This document shows positions 14,398-23,636 of a stretch of 64,000 nt of DNA, piece by piece. Every line of letters starts with the position of its first letter. Within the stretch, counting starts at the first letter, position 1. This stretch comes from Sulfolobales archaeon HS-7 (GTDB taxonomy: Archaea; Thermoproteota; Thermoprotei_A; Sulfolobales; Sulfolobaceae): the NCBI GenBank assembly GCA_019704295.1, contig AP024596.1, positions 1,473,369-1,537,368 of the forward strand. Direction: 5' to 3'. A model generated the notes under the pieces. It was not told the DNA's origin. It searched no databases and saw only the letters and a program-made list of their open reading frames with translations. A program made the position numbers and the translations under genes.

Positions 14398-16018
14398 GTT
14401 TCAAGCCCTCTTAGGAAAGCTACAAACTGCAAATATAGCGAAGTTTGTGGAGTCTGGAAAAATCCTCATAGGAAAGCTACAAACCAGGGGCGTGACCGTT
14501 GAACTCCGTAGACTGCGTGTTGTTTCAAGCCCTCATAGGAAAGCTACAAACGAGCCGAAAAGTATGATCTTCTTTATGGTCTCATTCTGTTTCAAGCCCT
14601 CATAGGAAAGCTACAAACAAATAAAGGAGATAGTCTGTTATGGTTAAAGTCCTAACTGGTTTCAAGCACTCATAGGAAAGCTACAAACGGTTCTATCTTG
14701 AACAATTAAGCTATATTCACACTGTTTCAAGCACTCATAGGAAAGCTACAAACGGTTCTATCTTGAACAATTAAGCTATATTCACACTGTTTCAAGCCCT
14801 CATAGGAAAGCTACAACTAGCCCTTCTTTTGCCATTTCGCTTAAGTCTTTTTCGTTTCAAGCCCTCATAGGAAAGCTACAAACTTAGCAGGAGTATACGT
14901 TGGACATATGGTAGGATGGTGTTTCAAGCCCTCATAGGAAAGCTACAAACTCGTGCCAAAAGATCTAGAAGTTTTTCTGAATTTGGTTTCAAGCCCTCTT
15001 AGGAAAGCTACAAACAATGTAATGCATGTAATTACACGACATATGATTATCTAGTTTCAAGCCCTCTTAGGAAAGCTACAAACCTCTAAAGAGTTGGAGG
15101 AATAGCGTAATGTGTCCTGTTGGTTTTAAGCCCTCTTAGGAAAGCTACAAACGTCCAATGCGTACAAGGGACAGGAACCGGCGGCATAGTTTCAAGCCCT
15201 CTTAGGAAAGCTACAAACATTTTACGTTTTTTTCACAAAATGATAGATTAATTGGTTTCAAGCCCTCATAGGAAAGCTACAAACATGTACACTATTGCTC
15301 TCGATTACTTAATACAGGAGACGTTTCAAGCCCTCATAGGAAAGCTACAAACATATGAAAGTGCTATATGTCGGATATCTATTTTTTTGTTTCAAGCCCT
15401 CTTAGGAAAGCTACAAACTTTTTGAAATTGTGGAGAAGGGCGATATTGATATACGTTTCAAGCCCTCTTAGGAAAGCTACAAACCAAATTCTTGTGAAAC
15501 AGGCAAAAATATCGGTGGAATGTTTCAAGCCCTCTTAGGAAAGCTACAAACACAACTAATCTTCCACCGCTCTATGTGGAGGACGCTGGTTTCAAGCCCT
15601 CTTAGGAAAGCTACAAACACATAGGTGTGATCATGCCGTTGCCCGGTCTTGCTAGTTTCAAGCCCTCTTAGGAAAGCTACAAACACATAGGGTGTTACGA
15701 TCTTTCTGTTTTTGAAGCTGGTTTCAAGCCCTCTTAGGAAAGCTACAAACTCTTAGAAGCACAGCAGAAGATGTACCAGGAGTACTGTTTCAAGCCCTCT
15801 TAGGAAAGCTACAAACTCGGAAGCATAACGCTATAGTAACTCTGCCATTCTTCGTTTCAAGCCCTCTTAGGAAAGCTACAAACTCGGTAATTAATATCGG
15901 TCCAGTGTCTTTCAGCGTTTTAGTTTCAAGCCCTCTTAGGAAAGCTACAAACTGATACTAAGGATAAACTAATGATTCAAATTCATAAGTTTCAAGCCCT
16001 CTTAGGAAAGCTACAAAC
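14398..16018 (-). CRISPR. CRISPR array, 25 repeats and 24 spacers, leader on the right
   Basis: The repeats are 30 bases with period about 63-70 and spacers mostly 34-41 bases. The plus strand reads GTTTCAAGCCCT, then CAT or CTT... variants, ending AAAGCTACAAAC. The minus strand ends in CTTGAAAC, the expected crRNA 5' handle, so the array is transcribed leftward from the leader next to cas4. Repeat 2 (14455-14484) has lost the first half of the consensus, repeat 7 (14789-14817) lacks one A and repeat 12 reads GTTTTAAG. These degenerate repeats mostly lie at the leader-distal end, as expected for old units. Two adjacent spacers (14689-14723 and 14754-14788) are identical. The ten repeats nearest the leader are all of the CTT (CCCTCTTAGG) type. 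Confidence 0.98.
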
Positions 16019-16528
16019 ACTCATTGTTTTGTCCTTTCTCATTCATAAATTTTTCGGTATCAAATTCGGCAATCTCGCTCTCCCTAGAGGTTACGTGAGG
16101 TTGCCGTCGATAATTTACGTCTAAAAATATATGTTCTGTTATACATATTTTGGTATTACGTGGGGTTGCCGAATTCTTGTATGAGATAAAAAATGAATAA
16201 AAAGCTAAACAGAATAAATACCTCCGAACAGATTTATTACTCTCCTAAGGTAACGTCCAATCCAACTACACTAAGTCAGACCTTAAGGGTTAAGCGAAAA
16301 TTTCTCATGAGTCAGAAATAACATGCCTAACTCCATGGATGACTAGCAATAACAGTTCAGGCGTGCTTCATATCCAAACTAATTACCTTAACCTTTAAGG
16401 TCTAACCGACATAACGCTAATAACTTAATAAAGTAAAAAGTTACAAAACATATTAGCCTGGCCTGAACCGTCATTGAAACGTGATAAAGTACCGAAATAT
16501 TGTTATATTAGTAAACTGAATTAATTAT
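16019..16528 (-). promoter_or_regulatory. CRISPR leader and divergent cas4 promoter region
   Basis: This AT-rich stretch without genes lies between the array and cas4. On the minus strand an AAAATTTATGAA-like TATA box at about 16043-16054 would start transcription close to the first repeat. Two direct copies of TTACGTGRGGTTGCCG (16091-16106 and 16156-16171) lie 65 bases apart, and an inverted CGGCAA lies near 16062. On the plus strand an AT-rich TATA-like TTATATTA near 16501-16508 sits about 25 bases before the cas4 ATG, consistent with a leaderless cas4 transcript. Confidence 0.7.
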
Positions 16529-17035
16529 ATGGATATATACCTAGCGCCTGACGTTCCTGTCACAGGTACGCTGATATGGTACCTTCACGTCTGTCCTAGG
16601 GAGGTGTGGTTTATGTCGAGGGGGATAACCCCTTATGCCTACCATAGGAGGTTGGAATATGGTAGAGCCGTACACCAGCGGCATTCTGACACAGTACCCC
16701 TATCTCTTGAGGGAATCAAGATCGATAAGTTCGATAGGGAGAGCAACGTGGTCATAGAGATCAAGTCGATGTCCAGGCATCTGGAGTCGGCTAGAGCCCA
16801 GTTGAGCTATTACTTATTCCGCCTAAGCGAACTGGGATTGAAGGCTAAAGGTCAAGTCTGGGTACCAGATGAATCGTTAACTGAGGAAATCGACAACTTT
16901 AATGAAGATGAGGTGAGGAATGACGTGGAGAAAGTTAAGGAGATAGTTTCGATGGAAACTCCTCCCCAGCGAAAGTGGATAAAGTTCTGCAAGAAGTGTG
17001 CCTACAGGGGTTTGTGCTGGGGTGATGAAAGGTAA
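16529..17035 (+). CDS. cas4: Cas4 RecB-like nuclease, spacer acquisition
   Basis: The 168-residue protein has one early Cys (HVCPREVW, C27) and three late ones (FCKKCAYRGLCW), the four ligands of the Cas4 iron-sulfur cluster. Between them are the RecB nuclease motifs: RRLEYGRAVHQRH, IDKFDRESNVVIEIKS (Asp, then Glu-x-Lys) and SARAQLSYYLF. Cas4 trims prespacers and selects them by PAM before Cas1-Cas2 integration. The ATG at 16529 fits a leaderless start from the TATA-like box near 16505. cas1 follows 58 bases later, forming an acquisition pair next to the leader. Confidence 0.93.
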   Translation: MDIYLAPDVPVTGTLIWYLHVCPREVWFMSRGITPYAYHRRLEYGRAVHQRHSDTVPLSLEGIKIDKFDRESNVVIEIKSMSRHLESARAQLSYYLFRLSELGLKAKGQVWVPDESLTEEIDNFNEDEVRNDVEKVKEIVSMETPPQRKWIKFCKKCAYRGLCWGDER

Positions 17036-17093
17036 TGGGCTTTAACCTCAAATCTCCACGCTCCAAGGGCGAGACCCTTTGCCTGAACCTGCA

Positions 17094-18029
17094 ATGAAGA
17101 GGATTTACATAACGTCGCACGGCACGTTAAAGCGTAAGTCCAATACCCTGGCCTTCATAACGAAGGAGGGCACGAAGTTCATCCCGATAACTCAGGTTAG
17201 GTCAATTTACGCTTTCGGGGAGATCACCGTCAATAAGAGAGTTCTCCATTTTCTGAGCAAGTACGGTGTCCCCATCCACTTCTTCTCTAAGAGGTACATA
17301 GGTAGCTTCCTACCTAAAAGCACTAATTTGTCGGGATTCGTACTGATCAAGCAGGTTCAAGCTTACCTCTCCGAAAAGAGGGTGAGGCTTGCCAGGTCTT
17401 TCGTGGAGGGTTCGATCAAGAACATGGCTCTAATCCTAAGGGAGAACGGGGTGGACAACAGCGGGGTAAGGGGTTTTCTAAACAGGTTAGAAAAGGCCGA
17501 GAACGTAAACGAGGTAATGGGAATTGAGGGTTTGGCAAGGGAGGAGTACTACTCCAAATTGGATAAGGTGTTAGGGGGTTTGCTGGTCAAGAGGACCAGG
17601 AGACCTCCGGAGAACTGGGTCAACTCCATAATGAGTTTGGGAAATACCATACTTTACATGGAGACACTGGATCAGATTATCCAAACTCAGTTAGATCCGA
17701 GGATTGGTTTCCTTCACTCCACTAACCTGAGAAAGCACAGTCTTAACCTGGACATAGCTGACGTGTTCAAGCCACTTATCGTTGACAGGCTTGTAATTTC
17801 CATGGTTAACAGGAAGGAGATTAGGAAGGAAGACTTTGAGGCTGAGGGGATTAGGCTTAAGAGGGACGGACTAAGGAAGTTCGTGGCTAAATTCGATGAA
17901 AAGCTTGAGACGAGAGTGAAGGTGGGAAGGAGGAGGTTGTCCTACTCAACCCTGCTTAGGTATGAGGCTTACAAGGTGGAGAGGGACGTGATAGGGGACG
18001 CGGTTTACGTTCCGTATACAGCAAGGTAA
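17094..18029 (+). CDS. cas1: Cas1 integrase, spacer acquisition
   Basis: The start MKRIYITSHGTLKRKSNTLA is the standard Cas1 opening, so the ATG at 17094 is preferred over an upstream in-frame TTG at 17079. The 311-residue protein has the N-terminal beta domain (PITQVRSIYAFGEITV) and the catalytic helical domain: the Glu motif in EGLAREEYYSKLDK, the His in GFLHSTNLRKHSLNLDIAD and the Asp in the following ADVFKP region. With Cas2 it forms the complex that inserts new spacers at the leader end of the array. It is transcribed with cas4 and away from the array. Confidence 0.96.
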   Translation: MKRIYITSHGTLKRKSNTLAFITKEGTKFIPITQVRSIYAFGEITVNKRVLHFLSKYGVPIHFFSKRYIGSFLPKSTNLSGFVLIKQVQAYLSEKRVRLARSFVEGSIKNMALILRENGVDNSGVRGFLNRLEKAENVNEVMGIEGLAREEYYSKLDKVLGGLLVKRTRRPPENWVNSIMSLGNTILYMETLDQIIQTQLDPRIGFLHSTNLRKHSLNLDIADVFKPLIVDRLVISMVNRKEIRKEDFEAEGIRLKRDGLRKFVAKFDEKLETRVKVGRRRLSYSTLLRYEAYKVERDVIGDAVYVPYTAR

Positions 18030-18411
18030 TCCGGTGCATTAAGACTGCGGGTAGAAAGGTGTTGCTAGGTTTACGTACAGTAGATAGAAAGGTAATCCGG
18101 TCGGGATATTCATTTAGAGTGTGAAGCTATTCGAAACGAATTACTTGATCCCACGAATAAACTCTAAAGATCAACGCCCTTAACGCTCCTACATCCCTAT
18201 CAGGGGATAACGCTTTTTGGTCTTTAAGTTAGCTGATTTAAGCGAAAACTTCCAACATATGTGAAACTCTTAAATACCCAAACTTAAGAAGACCTTACCA
18301 TAATCCCTTCACTTCACTGAAGGATCATACAAAGATTTAGCAGTATGTGCCGTATCTTTTACTAGGTAAAATCGAGACCCCCATCTTTTTAAATTCAGGA
18401 TGCAATTTTCG
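18030..18411 (+). promoter_or_regulatory. Intergenic region and cas8 promoter
   Basis: No gene is seen. A TATA box TTTTTAAA at about 18385-18392 precedes the ATG pair at 18412/18415 by about 25 bases. This supports a leaderless start there rather than at the first ATG (18400), which is only about 10 bases from the box. Confidence 0.45.
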
Positions 18412-20148
18412 ATGATGTTTTCATCTCTTTTAGAACTTGGGAAAAATCGGGAGGTAACTCAGGAGGTAAAACTTCCAATAAAGAAATTGAAGAACACTAA
18501 AGGAGATCTCTGTTTCGTAATCTTCGATAACGATAATAAACAGGTTAGGGTGGAGAGATATCGACTGTATAAAGGGGCAGAGGATGACCTTGCCTACATC
18601 GGTAATGCAGGACCTCAAAAGGATCAGGTGGAATTAACCTCTAACAATATGAAATACGTGATCGGATTTGATAGGAAGGACAAGACTTCTCCTTCAGAAA
18701 AGTACTTAAAGAAGAAGTTCGCAATTCAGGTAGTTGCTGATAAATTGAGGGGAACGGAATTAGGTGAGATCTTAGGAAGGGTTCTAAACTGGTACAAACC
18801 AGACCCAATTAAGTATGCAGAGCTTAAACAGTACAAAGATTGCGCACTATACTCAGTTAAGGTTATGGATCAAGGGAGGGAATTAACTGTTGCTAAAGAT
18901 CCTAAGTACAGGGAATTATTATCAAAGGTGGGAGATACTGTTGATGGAGTGTGCCAGTTGTGCGGTTCACAAGGCGTACTCAAAAACCCGAATTATACTG
19001 ACGGTTCAATTCTGAAAATCTTCATAACGGATAAAAAGGGTTTCCTGCCGAATCATTCTAAAGATAACGTAATTCTCGCTCATGCGATCTGTCCTTCGTG
19101 CAAAAGGAGTCTTGAGTTAGGATGTAACTTTGTCCAGCAGGATCTGGTGGCGACTCTCGGTAAGCTTAACGCCTACATTATACCAGATTTGCCTAAGGAG
19201 GGACTCACACAATTCTTAGACCTTTACAAACCAAGTAAGGAGGGCTTCCTGCTAAAACATCTAGAAGACGTCAGAAAAGCGGAGAGGGATGTACAGGAGA
19301 CTGCTGAATCCCTTGGAGTTGAGCCTAGGCTAACTATAGTTTTCGGGAAAAGGGATAGAGCCAAATTCAGGGTATGGAGGGTAATCCCAGAGGTAAACTA
19401 TATGAGACTTATCGAAGTGGTAAAGGCATTTGGCAAGGCCGCTGCCATTATGCAAGTTAAAGAGAATCCCTCATTCAATGATCTCTATTCCATTTTACCG
19501 GTAAGGGAAACCAGGAATGGCGTTGATCCCAGGTATTTTCTGGACTTCATGGAATCCCTCATTCAGGACTATCCCCTAGATCCCGGCCTGGTCTATAGAG
19601 TCTTCCTTGAGTCGATAAGGTGTAAGAGATACAATACCTGTGAGAACAGCAAAACCAAAAAACATAGTTTAAGGAATATCGTGTTACTTCAGGAAACGTT
19701 TATATACTCAATGAAAATATTGGGTATTATGGGAGAGGAAATTGACAAGCAGGAGGAAGTAAATAAGGACAGAACTCCACAAGGAGTTGCAGATTCACTG
19801 GGTCTAAGGGGAGGGAAAAAAGGTCTATACTTACTAGGATACCTCACAGCACAGGTAGGAAAGGAACAGGCGAAGAAGGGAGATGAGAAGAAAGCGATAT
19901 TAGACAAGATAGACTTCGAGGGAATGGATTACGATGATGTAATAACTTTCGCTAATAGACTAGTGGAGTCCCTGAGGGACTACAAAGTTTTCCACTACAA
20001 TGAGGGAGTGCTGGGGGAAGCAATGAGGTTGATCGCTGAGGACAGGAATTCCCTAGCGAATCCTCAGGAGAATGTCTTTCTGATCCTGTTAGGATACTCC
20101 TACAGTACGAAGCAGATATTCGAGAACAGTAAACAAGTAGTTTCCTGA
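18412..20148 (+). CDS. cas8b: Cas8-type large subunit of the Cascade complex (I-B like)
   Basis: The protein has 578 residues from ATG 18412 (582 from the ATG at 18400). It has a zinc-finger insertion with CQLC at about residue 185 and CPSC at about 231 (numbered from 18400), as in Cas8b/Csh1-type large subunits. A C-terminal helical region (VFLILLGYSYSTKQIFE) has the typical Csh1-like end in which the last helices end near GYxxxxQ. The large subunit recognises the PAM and recruits Cas3. It is the first gene of the effector block, followed by cas7 after a 498-base gap. The family is fast evolving, so the subtype call rests mainly on the neighbouring Csh2-type Cas7 and on the Cys pairs. Confidence 0.8.
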   Translation: MMFSSLLELGKNREVTQEVKLPIKKLKNTKGDLCFVIFDNDNKQVRVERYRLYKGAEDDLAYIGNAGPQKDQVELTSNNMKYVIGFDRKDKTSPSEKYLKKKFAIQVVADKLRGTELGEILGRVLNWYKPDPIKYAELKQYKDCALYSVKVMDQGRELTVAKDPKYRELLSKVGDTVDGVCQLCGSQGVLKNPNYTDGSILKIFITDKKGFLPNHSKDNVILAHAICPSCKRSLELGCNFVQQDLVATLGKLNAYIIPDLPKEGLTQFLDLYKPSKEGFLLKHLEDVRKAERDVQETAESLGVEPRLTIVFGKRDRAKFRVWRVIPEVNYMRLIEVVKAFGKAAAIMQVKENPSFNDLYSILPVRETRNGVDPRYFLDFMESLIQDYPLDPGLVYRVFLESIRCKRYNTCENSKTKKHSLRNIVLLQETFIYSMKILGIMGEEIDKQEEVNKDRTPQGVADSLGLRGGKKGLYLLGYLTAQVGKEQAKKGDEKKAILDKIDFEGMDYDDVITFANRLVESLRDYKVFHYNEGVLGEAMRLIAEDRNSLANPQENVFLILLGYSYSTKQIFENSKQVVS

Positions 20149-20646
20149 ATTGAACATTAAAAGGTAGGGCTTTTATTTGAAATAACCTTCTTCAAGGTCA
20201 TCAATTAACATTGCACGATATAATCGTGATAGGAATAAAGTCTTGGCGTTTAGAGTCGAGGAGGTGGGTAATACTCAATAACTTAATCAGTAAAATTCGT
20301 AAAGGGATTTTGTCCCAATCCCCCCGTACCTTCTGAGCAATGAAATGTATTCATTCCTAAAGGCTCATGACGTTGTAGTTTTTATTGTTATAAAGATAAA
20401 GGGGTTTGAATTCACCCATCCATACTATCTTGAAATGGGTATACCTATTAACTGGTATGCTGAAAATACGCGGAACTCCCGGGAACTTGAGTAATGGAAG
20501 ACGTGAAGGCCTATTCACAACTCAGTGAATTGCCTCACTCAGTTACATGCAAAAAACTCTAGTTCTCATACCGCATTAACTAAGGAATTTTCCTAGAGAT
20601 CTAGGTCTCGTAAAGCTTTATATAGTTTTAGATATTATCATAGTGT
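20149..20646 (+). promoter_or_regulatory. Gap between cas8 and cas7 with cas7 promoter
   Basis: No gene is seen in 20149-20646. An AT-rich box GCTTTATATAG near 20612-20622 lies about 25-30 bases before the cas7 ATG, so cas7-cas5-cas6 probably form their own leaderless transcript. The unusually long gap within an effector operon may mark a lost gene or insertion. Confidence 0.5.
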
Positions 20647-21582
20647 ATGAGTACAAATTCTCCTTCTAAAAACTCCGAAATATTGCTTATTTACGAGGTC
20701 AAAATGGCGAACCCGAACGGAGATCCCGACGATGAGAATAGACCAAGAATGGATCCGAAAACGAAGACAAACATAGTTACAGACGTGAGGATAAAAAGGT
20801 TTTTCAGGGATCTCATCATAGAGAGGGAGGGAGAGAACGCGATATGGGTGTCTAAAGTTGATGGGAAAATCGTAAACGCTACTAATAAAATAGAGAAATT
20901 CCAAACTTATGAAGATATGCTAAAGTCGTGCATTGACGCTAGGCTCTTTGGTGCTACTATACCTAAAATGGGACGTAAAAAGGGTGAAGGGAAAGAGAAG
21001 GGCGAGTCCATATCGTTTACAGGTCCTCTACAACTGACCTGGGGTTACTCGTTGCACAAGGTAGACTTAATGGATACCAGGAGTATAACATCTACATTCT
21101 CTTCTGGAAGGAAGGAGGGTTCTGAACGGGAGGAAGATGAGGAAACAACAGGTAAAGAGTACGGAACAATAGGTAAGGATTACAGGGTGTACTACTCCCT
21201 TATAGCGTTTTACGGGGCTTTCAGCTATAGGAGAGCCTTGAAGACCAACGCGACTAAGGAGGATTTAAGGAAATTCGAAAACTTACTTTGGGATGCTATA
21301 CTCTCACAATCGGTTACCAGGAGCAAGATAGGTCATTACCCCCACATCTACATGAGAGTTGAGTGGAACGAACAGGACAAATTCGAGGGAGACCTGAGGA
21401 GGTACATAAAGGTTAAGGAGAAAAAGGACGCCGTAAGATCCCTAGAGGACCTGGAGCTGGACTTCTCTCAACTAATCGCAAAGGTTAGCGGAGCAACGGT
21501 ATACGGAAGGTGTTCACAGGAGATGAACTTCGTCTGCGACAAGCTAAAGCAAGTGGCAAAGTTCATCTCAATTCCGTATTAG
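20647..21582 (+). CDS. cas7: Cas7 backbone subunit (Csh2/DevR type)
   Basis: The 311-residue protein has the family signature near the start (LLIYEVKMANPNGDPDDENR, residues 15-34, then PKTKTNIVTDVRIKR). This matches the Csh2/Csd2 branch of Cas7 and not the Csa2 branch of Sulfolobales type I-A. Several copies line the crRNA in Cascade. The middle region has FTGPLQLTWGYSLHKV and a charged loop (REEDEETTGKEYG) that is probably a thumb. cas5 begins 8 bases after the stop. Confidence 0.93.
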   Translation: MSTNSPSKNSEILLIYEVKMANPNGDPDDENRPRMDPKTKTNIVTDVRIKRFFRDLIIEREGENAIWVSKVDGKIVNATNKIEKFQTYEDMLKSCIDARLFGATIPKMGRKKGEGKEKGESISFTGPLQLTWGYSLHKVDLMDTRSITSTFSSGRKEGSEREEDEETTGKEYGTIGKDYRVYYSLIAFYGAFSYRRALKTNATKEDLRKFENLLWDAILSQSVTRSKIGHYPHIYMRVEWNEQDKFEGDLRRYIKVKEKKDAVRSLEDLELDFSQLIAKVSGATVYGRCSQEMNFVCDKLKQVAKFISIPY

Positions 21583-21590
21583 GTGTTAAC

Positions 21591-22289
21591 GTGAAGGTAT
21601 TAAGAGCAGTAATTAAGGGTAAGATGGCTCACTTTAGAAAGGTTTACAGTAACTCCACCTCCTTGTCTTATTACTTTCCACCTAGAACGACAGTCCTAGG
21701 AATTATCGCAGCCGCGCTGGGAAAGGAAAGGGACAGCTACTACTCGGAGTTTAATGTCTACAATGTAGGGGTTGCGACCTTAACTCCTCTGAGGAAGTTA
21801 GTTACAGCAGAGGACATTCTAGACACGGATGAACTTAACACAACCAAGTTTAGAGGATTTAGTAATAGAGTTCCCACGACCAAGGAAATCGTGATAGCGT
21901 CAAGGGGCGATTTCCTAAGTTACGAGATTTTCATAAATCCCCTTAATCAAGAATTGGAAAAGAGTATGAGGGAGCCTGTCTACCCCCTATCCCTGGGCCC
22001 CGCTAACATGTTGGCCTGGGTTGATGAGGTTGAGGAGGTGGACTGTGACGAGTTGCCGTCAGGAAGCGCAGAGGTGGTAGGGGCTGTTCCGGCGGAGGTA
22101 AAGGTCAAGTTCTCCTCCAAAGTTCAGATTTCCTTAGAGGACACCGTACCCCGTGATTTCTCATCGGGGAGAGTTCCCGGAAGGGCAAGGAACTACTACT
22201 TTTCCGTAAACGGTTCGCCTTACGAAATAGAGTACAATTCTCCCTTGAATGGCGTAATGTGTAATGGGCGTGGAGTAGTATTCCTTTAA
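21591..22289 (+). CDS. cas5: Cas5 subunit, crRNA 5' handle binding
   Basis: The best start is GTG at 21591, which gives MKVLRAVIKGKMAHFRKVYS, the usual beta-strand opening of Cas5. A longer frame from 21510 would overlap cas7 by 73 bases. The 232-residue protein has SLSYYFPPRTTVLGIIAAAL, the conserved Cas5h/Cas5t helix after the first strand, and a TKFRGFSNRVPTTKE region. Cas5 caps the 5' handle of the crRNA in Cascade. The gene is close behind cas7 and is followed directly by cas6. Confidence 0.88.
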   Translation: MKVLRAVIKGKMAHFRKVYSNSTSLSYYFPPRTTVLGIIAAALGKERDSYYSEFNVYNVGVATLTPLRKLVTAEDILDTDELNTTKFRGFSNRVPTTKEIVIASRGDFLSYEIFINPLNQELEKSMREPVYPLSLGPANMLAWVDEVEEVDCDELPSGSAEVVGAVPAEVKVKFSSKVQISLEDTVPRDFSSGRVPGRARNYYFSVNGSPYEIEYNSPLNGVMCNGRGVVFL

Positions 22290-23008
22290 GGTTTTGCATT
22301 AAACTGAGGAGTATATCAGGAGAAATACCCGTACACTACAACTACTTCATAGAGTCGATGATCTATCGCCACCTCCCTCCGAAGACCAGGAAATCCCTAC
22401 ATGAGAACGGTGTCAGGCAGGGTCCAAGGAAATTCAAGCTTTTCACGTTCTCCAGACTTTACGGGGACTTCGTCAGAAGAGACAATTCCCTGATCTTCAG
22501 GGACTTCGCTTACCTGTGCATATCCTCTGTACTAACGAGGGAAATGAGGCTTCTCATAAACAGTCTGTCAAAGGAGTCGTCAATAAGAATTGGAAAGTGC
22601 GTTCTTAATGTGGACAGCATGAGGGTTCTTGAGTTTCCCGACAACGAGGAACGGGAGTTTTACACGTTATCGCCTATAGTAGTGACGAAGAGGACTAACG
22701 AGACCAAGTACTTATTACCCTTTGATGACGAATACAACATGAGGTTATCCCTGAACCTAAAGAGAAAGGTTAAGGCAGTTACAGGAAGGGAACCAATGTC
22801 AGAGATCAAGTTCAGATTCCTAAAATGGAGGAGGGTGATCACCCTTTACAAGGGAAACCCCGTTATTGGAGTTATGGGAAAGTTTAAACTCTACTCAACT
22901 AAAACTGAATTGAAGGTCGGATATTTCGCGGGTCTCGGTGTGAAGAACAGTCAGGGATTCGGAATGTTCGAATTTGAAGGGATTAGCGTAAGGGATTTAC
23001 TGGGATAA
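22286..23008 (+). CDS. cas6: Cas6 crRNA-processing endoribonuclease, start unclear
   Basis: Cas6 cuts each repeat of the precursor to leave the 8-base handle. The C-terminal glycine-rich loop GLGVKNSQGFG is intact and ends the second ferredoxin-like domain. The first ATG is at 22358 (MIYRHLPPKTRKS), but the frame upstream encodes RSISGEIPVHYNYFIES, the conserved first beta-alpha unit of Cas6. That frame is open back to 22265 without ATG, GTG or TTG. Either a rare start near 22286-22304 is used, or the N-terminus is read through a shift from cas5, whose stop is at 22287-22289. The coordinates given include the homologous extension; from ATG 22358 the protein has 216 residues. Confidence 0.8.
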   Translation, partial: LRFCIKLRSISGEIPVHYNYFIESMIYRHLPPKTRKSLHENGVRQGPRKFKLFTFSRLYGDFVRRDNSLIFRDFAYLCISSVLTREMRLLINSLSKESSIRIGKCVLNVDSMRVLEFPDNEEREFYTLSPIVVTKRTNETKYLLPFDDEYNMRLSLNLKRKVKAVTGREPMSEIKFRFLKWRRVITLYKGNPVIGVMGKFKLYSTKTELKVGYFAGLGVKNSQGFGMFEFEGISVRDLLG

Positions 23009-23225
23009 TAAGAAGAGGATGAAAGACGCCTTGAGGGCGATATTGGTTTTTCTTAAATTTGATTTACAGAAGGGAGAATGTAATAGGGTAAACCGTGAGC
23101 GTATTCCTACTTCCTGACGGATTAACTAGATTCGTTAATAATCTGAACACGGGATGGATCCTCGAAGACCGCACGTGCATCAAGTAAAAATTGCATCGTG
23201 GAATGCGTTTAAGAGCGCAACATAT

Positions 23226-23636
23226 CTATTCAATATAAGTTACCTTAATGTACTTAACTCCAACGTCGGATTGCCTCTTATCACTACTTAGTAATTCGTC
23301 ATTCATGGCCTTTGCCAATGCTATGAACAAGGAATCATAAAGGGACAACCCCTCCTTTACGCTTATATTTAATGCCTCCTTAACGTAACTCCCACTCTCC
23401 TTAATCTCCACTACACTGGTGAAAAGATCTATTGAGGCAACTAGTTTCTCGAGGTCTACTTTTCCCCTCAATAAATACACCTTTTTCCACAAAATGTTAT
23501 ATAATTCTATGATGGCTAAATCAAGCGAAATTATTTTGTTTTCTTTCTCAATTCTCTCTTCGACTTTATCCCAATTTTTCTCCCTAAATAGATACTTAGC
23601 AATAGTAGAAGTGTCAATGACCGCTATCTCTATCAT
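23226..23636 (-). CDS. vapC: VapC-type PIN ribonuclease toxin
   Basis: The 136-residue PIN protein reads IEIAVIDTSTIAKYLFREKN with the first Asp. SLDLAIIELYNILWKKVYL supplies the conserved Glu, GLSLYDSLFIALAKAMNDELL the second Asp, and SSDKRQ the last acidic site. This complete quartet is expected to cleave RNA. It overlaps its antitoxin gene by 23 bases. It sits just after cas6 on the opposite strand, so the two transcripts converge. Confidence 0.88.
   Translation of the reverse strand: MIEIAVIDTSTIAKYLFREKNWDKVEERIEKENKIISLDLAIIELYNILWKKVYLLRGKVDLEKLVASIDLFTSVVEIKESGSYVKEALNISVKEGLSLYDSLFIALAKAMNDELLSSDKRQSDVGVKYIKVTYIE

Noticed and set aside
14276..14605. Plus-strand frame of 109 codons containing GRDLNPGH
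   Set aside because: The peptide comes from the antisense of the tRNA-Glu fragment followed by CRISPR repeats; this motif is a well-known false protein at tRNA genes.
15619..15720. Two adjacent spacers both starting ACATAGG
   Set aside because: Similarity ends after seven to eight bases, so chance is likelier than duplication.
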